A stretch of 64,000 nt of DNA from Anaerolineales bacterium (lineage in GTDB: Bacteria > Chloroflexota > Anaerolineae > Anaerolineales > UBA4823): contig JAFGQI010000076.1 in assembly GCA_016935755.1 (NCBI GenBank), positions 46,584-110,583 of the forward strand. Reading direction: 5' to 3'. This document shows positions 26,390 through 35,202 of this stretch, in pieces. The first letter of the stretch is position 1; each line of letters opens with the position of its first letter. A program made the translations under genes and the position numbers. The notes under the pieces were generated by a model. The model saw nothing but the letters and a program-made list of their open reading frames with translations, was not told the DNA's origin and made no database searches.

Positions 26390-28837
26390 TTGACCAAGCG
26401 GATTGAAAGCCGCCTGCTGGTTTTTGCGGCTTCATTTCTATTCATCTACTGTCTTGCCCTCAGCCTCTCGCCGGCTGCACGAGCCCGGTCATGGGAGGTG
26501 GTTTTTCTCTGGAGCCATTGGGCCGGCTTTTTATCCTGGGCGGTGGTTTTCTGGTTTGCCCATCACCAGTGCAGCCGCTGGCTGCCTGATCGTGATCCTT
26601 ATCTGCTGCCTATCGCCGGGCTGCTCAGCGGCTGGGGCATCTTGACCATCTGGCGGCTCTTGCCAGGCTTTGGCGCACGCCAGAGTGTGTGGCTGCTGGT
26701 GGGGATGGGGGTGCTGATTGCAGGGCTGAGGCTGCCTTCAACGCTCGGTTTTTTACGCAAGTATAAATACCTGTGGTTGACTGGCAGTTTGCTGCTAACG
26801 GGCCTGACCTTCTTCTTGGGCACCAACCCGATGGGTGATGGGCCGCGCATGTGGCTGGGCTGCTGCGGGGTCTATCTGCAGCCGTCCGAGCCGCTGAAAC
26901 TACTGCTCATCGCTTATCTGGCTGCTCACCTGGCCGAGCGGTATCCTTACTGGGCTTTATCAGCCAAGACGCTGCCCCTTGGCGGGGAGAAGAAGCCAGG
27001 CAGGCTGGCTCACCTCCTGGCGCAATCGCCTGTTCCCTTGCTGGCGCCGACTTTCATCATGACTGGCCTGGCGATGGCTTTGCTGCTGATGCAGCGCGAC
27101 CTGGGGACAGCTACAGTTTTCCTGCTGCTCTTTGCGGTGATGGTCTATATTTCCACCGGCCAAAAGGCTGTTCTGGCGGCGACCGGGATATTTGTCGGCC
27201 TTGCCGGGCTGGTGGGTTATCGCCTGTTAGATGTGGTGCGTGTGCGGGTGGATGCCTGGGTCAACCCCTGGCTGGATCCCAGCGGGGGCTCCTACCAGAT
27301 TGTCCAGTCGCTGATCGCCATCGCCAATGGCGGATTTATGGGGCGTGGACCTGGAATGGGGAATCCTGGGCTGGTACCGGTGGCGCATTCTGACCTGATT
27401 TTTGCTGCCATAGCCGAGGAACACGGCCTGCTCGGCGTGATGGGGCTGTTCATCTTGCTGGCTATGCTGGCAGTACGCGGGCTGCGCGCAGCTGAAAATG
27501 CTGCGGATGCCTATCGCCGCTACCTGGCGGCTGGTTTGACGGCCTATCTGGTAGGTCAGGGCTTGATGATTATCGGCGGCAGCCTGCGCCTGCTGCCCCT
27601 GACTGGGATCACCTTGCCGTTTGTTTCCTACGGCGGTTCTTCTTTGCTGACTTCCATGCTGTCTTTATTGCTTCTTTTGCATATCAGTCAAAAAAATGAC
27701 AGTATTTCAACTGCAATTCCGAACGCGCAGGTGTACCACCGGCTGGGCGCGCTGTTCCTGGGGGGTGTGGCTGTTGCAGCCCTGGCAGCTGGATGGTGGG
27801 CGATCTACCGCGGGCCGGATCTGCTCACCCGCACGGACAACCCCCGCCGCTCCATTGATGACCGTTCTGTGCGCCGTGGTTCGATCCTGGACCGTGGCGA
27901 TGAACCGATCAACCTGACCCAGGGAGAGCCTGGCAGCTATATCCGGCGGACGCTCTTCCCGGATCTAAGCAATGTGACTGGCTACACCGATCCGACTTAT
28001 GGTCAGTTTGGGTTGGAGGCCAGCCTGGATGGTTACTTACGTGGGCTGCAGGGCAACACTGGTTTGAATATCTGGTGGAATCACCTTTTTTATGGACAGC
28101 CGCCACCTGGGTCGGATGTGCGCTTGAGCCTGGACCTGACGCTGCAAGCTGCAGCTCATCAGTGGATGCAGGGGCAGCGGGGCGCTCTGGTGCTGCTCAA
28201 CGCCGGAACGGGGGAAATATTGGTGATGGCCTCTCATCCTACCTTTGACGCTAACCAGCTTGCGGAGCAGTGGTCGGGATTGATCCAGGATGAAAATGCG
28301 CCGCTGTTGAACCGTGCTGTGCTGGGGCTCTATCCAGTGGATGAACTGGAGGGGCGATTGCTCCCGGTGGAACTGGCTTCGGAGGAGTTCGGCCGTGTCC
28401 CGCAAATACGCCTGCCCTTAGGTGCGCCTGCTGATATCGAGGCAGAATTTCCAGGTTTCAGCCCGCTGCAGGTTGCCCTGGTGGCTGCCACCATCAGCAG
28501 CGGAGGAACGCGGCCTGCTGCTCTCCTGGTAACGGCGGTAAATACATCCATCTCTGGGTGGGTTTTGCTTCCAGCTTTGGAGACTGAGCGCCGTGTGATC
28601 TCGCTGGAGCGAGCGCAGGCAGTGGCTAACTCCCTGGCGCTGGATGCCCTGGGCATCTGGCAAATAACCGCAGCGCCGCAGTCAGCCCTCGGTGTGGCAG
28701 TGACCTGGTACGTGGGCGGCTCACTCCCCAGTTGGGGTGGCGAGCCATTTGCCCTGGCTATCCTGTTAGAGGTGGATGACCCTCAGCGCGCCATACAGAT
28801 TGGCCAGGCTATGCTCCAAATGGTCATGTTCCCCTGA
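26390..28837 (+). CDS. SEDS (FtsW/RodA-type) glycosyltransferase fused to a penicillin-binding-protein-like transpeptidase domain that lacks catalytic motifs
   Basis: ORF is open from 26264, but TTG 26390 (LTKRIESRLLVF...) is the first start beyond the mtnP stop (26378). SEDS motifs HSDLIFAAIAEEHGLLG and LPFVSYGGSSLL; PBP-like C-term RRGSILDRGDEPI...RLSLDLTLQAAAHQWM...GALVLLNAGTGEILVMASHPTFDAN...LNRAVLGLYPVDELEGR. Confidence 0.85.
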   Translation: MTKRIESRLLVFAASFLFIYCLALSLSPAARARSWEVVFLWSHWAGFLSWAVVFWFAHHQCSRWLPDRDPYLLPIAGLLSGWGILTIWRLLPGFGARQSVWLLVGMGVLIAGLRLPSTLGFLRKYKYLWLTGSLLLTGLTFFLGTNPMGDGPRMWLGCCGVYLQPSEPLKLLLIAYLAAHLAERYPYWALSAKTLPLGGEKKPGRLAHLLAQSPVPLLAPTFIMTGLAMALLLMQRDLGTATVFLLLFAVMVYISTGQKAVLAATGIFVGLAGLVGYRLLDVVRVRVDAWVNPWLDPSGGSYQIVQSLIAIANGGFMGRGPGMGNPGLVPVAHSDLIFAAIAEEHGLLGVMGLFILLAMLAVRGLRAAENAADAYRRYLAAGLTAYLVGQGLMIIGGSLRLLPLTGITLPFVSYGGSSLLTSMLSLLLLLHISQKNDSISTAIPNAQVYHRLGALFLGGVAVAALAAGWWAIYRGPDLLTRTDNPRRSIDDRSVRRGSILDRGDEPINLTQGEPGSYIRRTLFPDLSNVTGYTDPTYGQFGLEASLDGYLRGLQGNTGLNIWWNHLFYGQPPPGSDVRLSLDLTLQAAAHQWMQGQRGALVLLNAGTGEILVMASHPTFDANQLAEQWSGLIQDENAPLLNRAVLGLYPVDELEGRLLPVELASEEFGRVPQIRLPLGAPADIEAEFPGFSPLQVALVAATISSGGTRPAALLVTAVNTSISGWVLLPALETERRVISLERAQAVANSLALDALGIWQITAAPQSALGVAVTWYVGGSLPSWGGEPFALAILLEVDDPQRAIQIGQAMLQMVMFP

Positions 28838-28841
28838 AACT

Positions 28842-29783
28842 TCAATCCACCACCAATCTGGTCTTTCTCTGCGATAATCCGATGGTTGCAACCGAGCCTG
28901 TGTTGAACGGAAGGTAATCTGATTCGATGCCATCGCTGAATATGGCTCCACCTTCGGGCATCTCGGAGTGGATGATGATCGGATTCTCAGGTGTGATCAG
29001 GCCGCAAACCAGTTTGGCGGAAGATGTTTTGCTGACGAACGGCTCCCGCACGATGAAAACCAGGCGCTCTGCTTCCCAGTCCAATCTCAACGGCGGGAGG
29101 GGAGGATTATGCTCAGCAGGCAACCCGCCGAAAGTCTCCAAGATCCCATTGGCCATGTTGAACAGGCTGCTCAACCAGCCTGTAGAACCTGCTCCGGTCG
29201 AGATGATGATCCCGCTGGATGAGTGCTTTTCGTGCTCACCTGCAGCCTGGATGGTATAGCGGGCGGAAACGTGGCTGCGCGCGCCAACAAAAAGGTCATT
29301 GAAGGCCAGCAGCAACTGTCCATCGTTGAGGCGCACTTCTGCCATGCTGATCAGACGGTATTTGGCCTGTCCGGATAATACCCGCCGCACTGCCTGGGAC
29401 GCCTGGGAGAGGCTGAAAGGCAGCAATATGCCGTCAATATGCGTAGGGTCCGGGTTGACCGCCACGAGGGGCTGTCCGCTAAGATACTTGGCTGTATTAA
29501 CCACCAGCCCATCAATGCCTGCGGTGACGACCAGGTCGCTGTCTGTGAATAAAAAATTGGGCAGGAAGCTGCGTTCAATCACCTGGGTTTTTGCCAACCG
29601 CGACAGTGACTTCTGCAGTCCTTCCAGGGCGGTGTAGTAGGTCTCGTGTTCTTGCTCATACCAGGCATAATCGCCGCCGCTGTGTTCGAGATAGAACTTT
29701 GCCTGGCCGCGGGTGTTGAAACGCTCGATTAACGCCTCGAGGCGGGTCTTGCGGGTGACCAGGACAATCTTCTCGTAATCCAT
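28842..29783 (-). CDS. NAD-kinase-fold (NAD kinase/diacylglycerol kinase superfamily) protein with altered GGDGT motif
   Basis: DSDLVVTAGIDGLVVNTAKYLSGQPLVAVNPDP corresponds to the GGDGT region; SSGIIISTGAGSTGWLSS corresponds to the DGLIVSTPTGSTAY region. Confidence 0.65.
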   Translation of the reverse strand: MDYEKIVLVTRKTRLEALIERFNTRGQAKFYLEHSGGDYAWYEQEHETYYTALEGLQKSLSRLAKTQVIERSFLPNFLFTDSDLVVTAGIDGLVVNTAKYLSGQPLVAVNPDPTHIDGILLPFSLSQASQAVRRVLSGQAKYRLISMAEVRLNDGQLLLAFNDLFVGARSHVSARYTIQAAGEHEKHSSSGIIISTGAGSTGWLSSLFNMANGILETFGGLPAEHNPPLPPLRLDWEAERLVFIVREPFVSKTSSAKLVCGLITPENPIIIHSEMPEGGAIFSDGIESDYLPFNTGSVATIGLSQRKTRLVVD

Positions 29784-30797
29784 TTATTTCTCATGCAGAA
29801 GCGTTTCCAACAGTTCAGGCGAGATATTCAGATTGCCGATCCGGCTGGCATTCTGGGCGAGGTCTTTGAAAGCCATGCTGACCATCCGGCGGGGATCGGC
29901 GGACTGCACGGCCAGCATCCGGGTCAGATCCGGGTTGAGCTGGAGCAGTGGGCGTAAACTGGCCTCCAGGGCATAGGCCTGAATATCCGCGTCAGCGTGG
30001 GCATTCTCGGTGCGAGCTGCCACCAGGCGCTTGCGTTCCTGCTCCAGGGCGATTTGGCCTTCCAGGCGAGCCTGGCGCACCTGCTGCTCGCGGCCCTCGA
30101 CTGCCAGGTCGGCTGCTATCTTGGTTTCGCGGATCTGGCGTTTTTTCTCCTCGACGGCAACTTCAGTGTTCAGCTCGTTCTCTTTGATGCGCCGTTCCTG
30201 CTCAACCGATGCGTTTCTGCGGTCGTAGATGGCCTGGTCGGCCTGGCGCAGCAGCTCTTCACGCGCTTCGGCTTCCAGAGCACGCGCCATTTCGGGGCTG
30301 GGTCGGATGGCCTGAATGGAAAGCGACAGCACCTCCATCCCCAGGGCTGCCAGGGAGGGGTGACCGGCAAATTTATCCAGCACTGTGGAGGCGACCATTT
30401 CCGAGGCGTGAATGGCCTCTCGCAAAGGCAGATGCTGTACAACGCCGCGCACCAGGGTCTGGAGCAGATTAACCAAACGTTGGGCTAGTTTTTGTGGATC
30501 CTCTGAGGCATACTTGTCCACAGAGCCATCCACGGTGAAATCGAGCAGGCTGGCTACCAGTTGGGGGTCGTGTATGCGGTAAGAGAGCATCCCCTGGACT
30601 GTCACGGGCTGGAAATCGCTGCTGGTCTCATTAAAGATAAAAGGGACATCCGCGCTGCCGATGGGGATTACCGTGATGGATGAGGCGGGACTGTAGTAGA
30701 AGAATGCCAGCCCGGTACCGGCTTTTTTCAGACGGCCGCGCTGATAGTGCATAACGTAATGGGTGGGGGTGGTCTTGAGATACTGAATGCCAAGCAT
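29784..30797 (-). CDS. SPFH/band-7 domain protein
   Basis: N-terminal SPFH-like fold (VTVQGMLSYRIHDPQLVASLLDF...), then EAEAREELLRQADQAIYDRRNASVEQERRIKENELNTEVAVEEKKRQIRETKIAADLAVE coiled coil typical of band-7 proteins. Immediately upstream of and contiguous with the NAD-kinase-like gene. Confidence 0.85.
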   Translation of the reverse strand: MLGIQYLKTTPTHYVMHYQRGRLKKAGTGLAFFYYSPASSITVIPIGSADVPFIFNETSSDFQPVTVQGMLSYRIHDPQLVASLLDFTVDGSVDKYASEDPQKLAQRLVNLLQTLVRGVVQHLPLREAIHASEMVASTVLDKFAGHPSLAALGMEVLSLSIQAIRPSPEMARALEAEAREELLRQADQAIYDRRNASVEQERRIKENELNTEVAVEEKKRQIRETKIAADLAVEGREQQVRQARLEGQIALEQERKRLVAARTENAHADADIQAYALEASLRPLLQLNPDLTRMLAVQSADPRRMVSMAFKDLAQNASRIGNLNISPELLETLLHEK

Positions 30798-30818
30798 TGG
30801 TTAACCTCCAGAACAGAT

Positions 30819-30835
30819 AATGTATATATTACACT
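30819..30835. promoter_or_regulatory. Operator-like palindrome proximal to the SPFH gene
   Basis: Minus strand agtgta-atata-tacatt (6-5-6, one mismatch), 22 bp upstream of the ATG; same layout as the element at 30875-30891. Confidence 0.45.
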
Positions 30836-30874
30836 AATGAGCCGGTAAAATAATGGGCTGAAAACAGCCCTTAT

Positions 30875-30891
30875 AGTGTATTGGTTACACT
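30875..30891. promoter_or_regulatory. Operator-like palindrome distal to the SPFH gene
   Basis: Minus strand agtgta-accaa-tacact, perfect 6-5-6 palindrome. Confidence 0.5.
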
Positions 30892-30923
30892 TATTATAAT
30901 CGGAATTACCATTCTGTCAAGAT

Positions 30924-30954
30924 AGAAAAAGGGCGGACAATTTTATCCGCCCTT
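30924..30954 (-). terminator. Rho-independent terminator for the S8 protease gene ending at 30980
   Basis: Minus strand aagggcgga-taaaattg-tccgccctt followed by tttctat; 9-bp stem directly downstream of the stop. Confidence 0.8.
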
Positions 30955-30979
30955 GATTCGAAGCAGCATCTTGTGAGAA

Positions 30980-33900
30980 CTACCCTTCGCGTTTCAGCAC
31001 CGGCAGGTAGATATCGAAGTAAGTACGCGCCATTTCTGGCCCTGCCCAGTCCACTTCGCCGCCTATGATTTGAATCTCAAGCCAATAATAGTAGACGACG
31101 CCGGGCTCGGCGGTAGTATCCAGATAGGTGTAGGTGTTAATCGGGGGAAACTCGGGGTCTTTGACTTCGATCAACCCGCTGATCTTTTCGCCGTGCTCGA
31201 GGCTGTTCATCGAGCGGTAGACATAATACCCATCAATATCACCCTCCCGGTCGATGCTCCACTGCACCAGGATGCCTTCATCCACCTCGCGGGCCTGGAA
31301 GCCAAAGACAAGTTCACCGGTTGGGCTGTTGCCAGCGGTGAATTCGGAAAAGCTGCTCACATCCATGCTGAAGCGATTGTTGATCGTATCCACCGGATTG
31401 CCCCACTGAGCCACGCTGCTGTCGAATTTCATCCCGCGCAGCAGGCTTTCCTCCCCAGCGACATCCGCCTGCAGGTAGTCGAAGGTGGCTGCGCCGGAAA
31501 AGCCGCTGATCCCGCTGGAGGTCACTTCCCAATAGCGCGTCAGGTGGTTGTAGGCAGTGTTATCGGGATGGGTGGCGTTGCTCAGGCGCAGGCAGGCCTG
31601 GGCGGAGGCAAACGTGCCCGCCGTGAAAGACAGGCTGGCAGGGGAGTATTCAACGGCGCCCGTATCATCGCCAATTGGATAGGTAAAAGCCAGTGGGAAG
31701 GTGGGTGAATTGGGAAACTGTTTGCACATGAGGCCAGTGCTGTTGGCTAAAATCATGCGGTTAGCATCGAAAGCTCCGCTGATGGAAGCGCTGCTGCCCA
31801 GGGTCAGCGTGTAAGCGCCCAGGGTCAGACGCCCATTGGTGAGGGTCAGGGTTCCAATGGCATTTTCGTTTTGCGCCAGGACGACCCCGGCGGAGTTGTT
31901 GACGGTCAGGTTGTAAAAGGTGGCTGGTTGTGTGCCGCCGATCGACTGGGCGGTCGAGCCGATGAACTGGATCGTGCCGTTACCATGCGTAAAGCCGCCT
32001 TGCAGGTCCCAGTTCCCTGATAGCTGGTGGGCATAGCTGCTCGCGCTCAAGGCAGCGCCTGAACGGATGGTGAGATTCCCGTCGATCTCCAGGGCGCTCA
32101 AGGCTGAGACGGTCTGCGTGCTGCTGCCATCGCCGACTTGCAGATGGTAAAACTGCCCATTCGTACCGGCAGGCATGTTAATCGTCTGGGCAGAGCTGCC
32201 CTTGAAGACAACCGTTCCACCGCTGGCGTTCATCTGCCCGCTGCCCTGGGCATCCCAATTGCCGCACACCCCCAGCGTATTGGCGCTCATGTTCACCTGC
32301 GCGCCGCTCTGGATGGTCAGGTTGCCCACCTCCAGGTTGCTGTTGACCTGGGGGAAGTTGCCCCCGGCAGGCGTGGCCGGGATGATCACATTGGTGGCGC
32401 AGGTGGGAACCGCTCCGCTGCTCCAGTTGCTGGTGGTATTCCAGGCGGTGGTTTTGCCCAGCCACCACGTCCTGGTGACGGTCAGGCAGATGTCCAGGCT
32501 GATATCATCTACAAAGAAAGATGTTATATTCCGCTGACTTGTTGTGGCGTAGAAATAGATGCGTACGGTTTGCCCGGCCCAAGGGGTTAGATCCATATTC
32601 TCGGATTTCATCCACTGCCCCGTTTGCCAGCCTTCGGAGCGGTAATCTAAGGCCGCCAGAACGGTGCCAGAAGTATTTCGCACTTCGGCGTAGAAGCGAT
32701 CATCTGGGAGCCCCAGTGGTTCAGCAGTAGTCATATACCACCAGAAGGACAGGTCTGCTTTGGAGACGCCTGCCGGGATGCTGACTGTCTGATAAGCAGT
32801 ATGGCTGGCGCGGTTGGCACCCCCAAGACGGAGAGAATAGCTGCCATGTCCCGTGGCGGGGGCAGCCACCCGAGCTGCTCCACTCAAAGTCCAGGAACTG
32901 GTATCACTTTCAAAACCACCGTTGATAATCTGCTGCGCGCAGGTGCTGGTCTCAACCACCGGGTAGCGCACAGAATAAACTAACCCATAAGTTTGGGGGC
33001 CTTGAGGCACGGTTAGCCCGCGCACGCGCACTGTCCAGACCCCTGCTGCGGGGTTAGTCAGCAGCACCTGCTCTTGGTTATCGCGGTTGTTGACGCCAGT
33101 AGTCGCAGTCTGGTAAGGCGCGGCGGGATTGAGGCTCCAGGGGTAGTAGGTTGTCCCGCCAGGGGAAACCACTTCCAAATCCAGGTTGTTGACCAGCGCG
33201 ATGGCTGAGTAGGCCGCGGCGGCATAGTCGTCCCAGGCCAGGCTGATCTTGAACTCGGCGATATCCGCCGGGACGGTCACCTGGAACGAGTCAACTGCCC
33301 CCTGCGTGATCGAGTCGGTACCCCAATTGGTCGGGCCGTATCCTCCCAGCGGCCGCCCGTCGCGGATCAGGTCAACCGCAGCTTTGGCATCCACCTCGCC
33401 ATAGCCGTAGATGTAATCCGGGCCGTCCTGACCCAGATCACGGGCGGTGTGCATCAGCATGGCCTTGAACAAAGCCGGCAGGGGCCGGTCATTGGCGCCG
33501 CCATAGCCCTGCGCCCGCCAGTCCTGCATCATCAGCGCCACAACCCCGGCAGTAGCCGGAGTAGCCATGGACGTACCGCACCATCCCGACCCGCCGTAGG
33601 CGCTGTCGCTGGTGTTCAGCGATGAGTAGATATAGGTCTCCCCACTGGCTCGGCCCAGCTCACAGCCTGGCGCTGAGACGATCGGTTTTAATCGTCCATC
33701 ATCACAGGGCCCCCAGCTGCTGAAGGAAGTCATCGAGTCATAATCCGAATTGGTCGCTCCGACCTGAATGGGGTTCTTGGCGCAGGAGGGTGGGGCGGTG
33801 GTCAGGTAGTTCGACCCGCAGCGTGCGCTGCCCCCGGTGCGTTCATTGCCGTTGGCCCAGGTCATCAGCACCGCGCTGCCGACAGTCAGGTTGTCGCCGC

Positions 33901-35056
33901 GCACAATGCCATCCAGCATATTCGAGCTGACGCCGTAGTTGCCCTCGCGCTCGCAGGGGTAGCCATTGCTGGCAGTATTGCTGCCGATGGAGTTGGTGGC
34001 GAAGTCAATATTATAGGTATTGCGGGCAGTGGCGTAATCAGCTTGGATATCCCCGGCATTATCCCAGAAGAGCATTGTGCCCGCGGTTTGCTGATATTCA
34101 GCGGAAACGATCGTCGCTGAGGGGGCTACTCCCTGGCCGCGCCCGCCGTCTCCATCTCCAGCAACCGTACCCGCAACATGGGTGGGGTGATCCGCTGTTG
34201 TGGTTCCTCCAAATCGTGTCACCCGAGCGCCAGGGTTAAATGTATTATGGGTGGTTCGCACCCAGCCGCCATCGAAGACAAAGACGCGCACGCCGCTGCC
34301 GTTCAGGCTGTAGGGGGCGCTGTACAGCGGTGTGACCTGCATGGTAGTGCGCACGCCGTCGTTATTGGGAGTGAGCGGCGCAGGGCCTTCTTCGATCCAG
34401 ACCACTTCTTCCTCTCCCGCCAGGGAGAGCAGATTTTCGGGCGGGATCCACACGGTCATGCCGTGGATGCCCTCGATCGGCGGCATGGCCACGCCGCCAT
34501 GCGCCTCGGCCAGGGAGGCGCCGCGCGCCAGGGGGACATCTTCGTGCAGCAGCATCATCACCATAACCGCGTTGACCTCGGGATGGATGGCATAGGAGCC
34601 CCACTCATTTTTCCGGATGCTCGGGTGCAGCTTGTCCTCGGCTGTCCACCTGCCAGCCCAACGCACCTGTGGGTTGCTCAGCACATTCACTGGCTGGTCA
34701 GCCGGGATGGAGGCCATCCAGGTGTAATAGGGCACGTACTGCAGCAGTTCGATGCCAGCTTTACGCAGAGCCTCGATCTGGTCGTCTGTAGGATATTCGT
34801 ATAGCTGAACCAGGGAGTGGATGCGGGTAAGCCCCTGCTCCAGAGCCGCCTGTCCTTGTGCAGCCAGGGCGGTCTTACTCTGCTGCTGAATGCCGCGGGC
34901 AGGAGCGAGGGTTCCAGATAAGAGGTGAATCTGGTAGGGGGGTGTTTGATCTGGAAAAGCAGAAGCGGAGGTAGAGCCCCCGAAACCTATCAGCAGGAAT
35001 AGAATACCCAGCGCCAGGATCAGGGGCATTCTGCGGAAAATTCTATATCTGTTCAT
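30980..35056 (-). CDS. Secreted subtilisin-like (S8) serine protease with large C-terminal beta-rich region
   Basis: 1358 aa; signal peptide, VFVFDGGWV (Asp), HPTHVAGTVAGDG (His), GTSMATPATAGVVALM (Ser), jelly-roll-like domain, repeat region, Fn3-like segment (GYYVYRSMNS), C-terminal IYLPVLKREG. Confidence 0.92.
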   Translation of the reverse strand: MNRYRIFRRMPLILALGILFLLIGFGGSTSASAFPDQTPPYQIHLLSGTLAPARGIQQQSKTALAAQGQAALEQGLTRIHSLVQLYEYPTDDQIEALRKAGIELLQYVPYYTWMASIPADQPVNVLSNPQVRWAGRWTAEDKLHPSIRKNEWGSYAIHPEVNAVMVMMLLHEDVPLARGASLAEAHGGVAMPPIEGIHGMTVWIPPENLLSLAGEEEVVWIEEGPAPLTPNNDGVRTTMQVTPLYSAPYSLNGSGVRVFVFDGGWVRTTHNTFNPGARVTRFGGTTTADHPTHVAGTVAGDGDGGRGQGVAPSATIVSAEYQQTAGTMLFWDNAGDIQADYATARNTYNIDFATNSIGSNTASNGYPCEREGNYGVSSNMLDGIVRGDNLTVGSAVLMTWANGNERTGGSARCGSNYLTTAPPSCAKNPIQVGATNSDYDSMTSFSSWGPCDDGRLKPIVSAPGCELGRASGETYIYSSLNTSDSAYGGSGWCGTSMATPATAGVVALMMQDWRAQGYGGANDRPLPALFKAMLMHTARDLGQDGPDYIYGYGEVDAKAAVDLIRDGRPLGGYGPTNWGTDSITQGAVDSFQVTVPADIAEFKISLAWDDYAAAAYSAIALVNNLDLEVVSPGGTTYYPWSLNPAAPYQTATTGVNNRDNQEQVLLTNPAAGVWTVRVRGLTVPQGPQTYGLVYSVRYPVVETSTCAQQIINGGFESDTSSWTLSGAARVAAPATGHGSYSLRLGGANRASHTAYQTVSIPAGVSKADLSFWWYMTTAEPLGLPDDRFYAEVRNTSGTVLAALDYRSEGWQTGQWMKSENMDLTPWAGQTVRIYFYATTSQRNITSFFVDDISLDICLTVTRTWWLGKTTAWNTTSNWSSGAVPTCATNVIIPATPAGGNFPQVNSNLEVGNLTIQSGAQVNMSANTLGVCGNWDAQGSGQMNASGGTVVFKGSSAQTINMPAGTNGQFYHLQVGDGSSTQTVSALSALEIDGNLTIRSGAALSASSYAHQLSGNWDLQGGFTHGNGTIQFIGSTAQSIGGTQPATFYNLTVNNSAGVVLAQNENAIGTLTLTNGRLTLGAYTLTLGSSASISGAFDANRMILANSTGLMCKQFPNSPTFPLAFTYPIGDDTGAVEYSPASLSFTAGTFASAQACLRLSNATHPDNTAYNHLTRYWEVTSSGISGFSGAATFDYLQADVAGEESLLRGMKFDSSVAQWGNPVDTINNRFSMDVSSFSEFTAGNSPTGELVFGFQAREVDEGILVQWSIDREGDIDGYYVYRSMNSLEHGEKISGLIEVKDPEFPPINTYTYLDTTAEPGVVYYYWLEIQIIGGEVDWAGPEMARTYFDIYLPVLKREG

Positions 35057-35084
35057 CCTTCCCTCCTTATGGTGATAAGGGGAA

Positions 35085-35103
35085 AATATTGATCATCAAT
35101 ATT
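35085..35103. promoter_or_regulatory. Perfect 19-nt palindrome upstream of the first S8 protease gene
   Basis: aatattgat-c-atcaatatt, 28 bp upstream of the start codon at 35056. Confidence 0.5.
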
Positions 35104-35202
35104 CATTTTACCTTATTCTGGCATACCAGTAGCCAGCGATTTTACCATCCTGACAGGATATGATATTGGGTAAGTGAGGGTATGGGCAGTTTTTGTGGCG
35201 CC

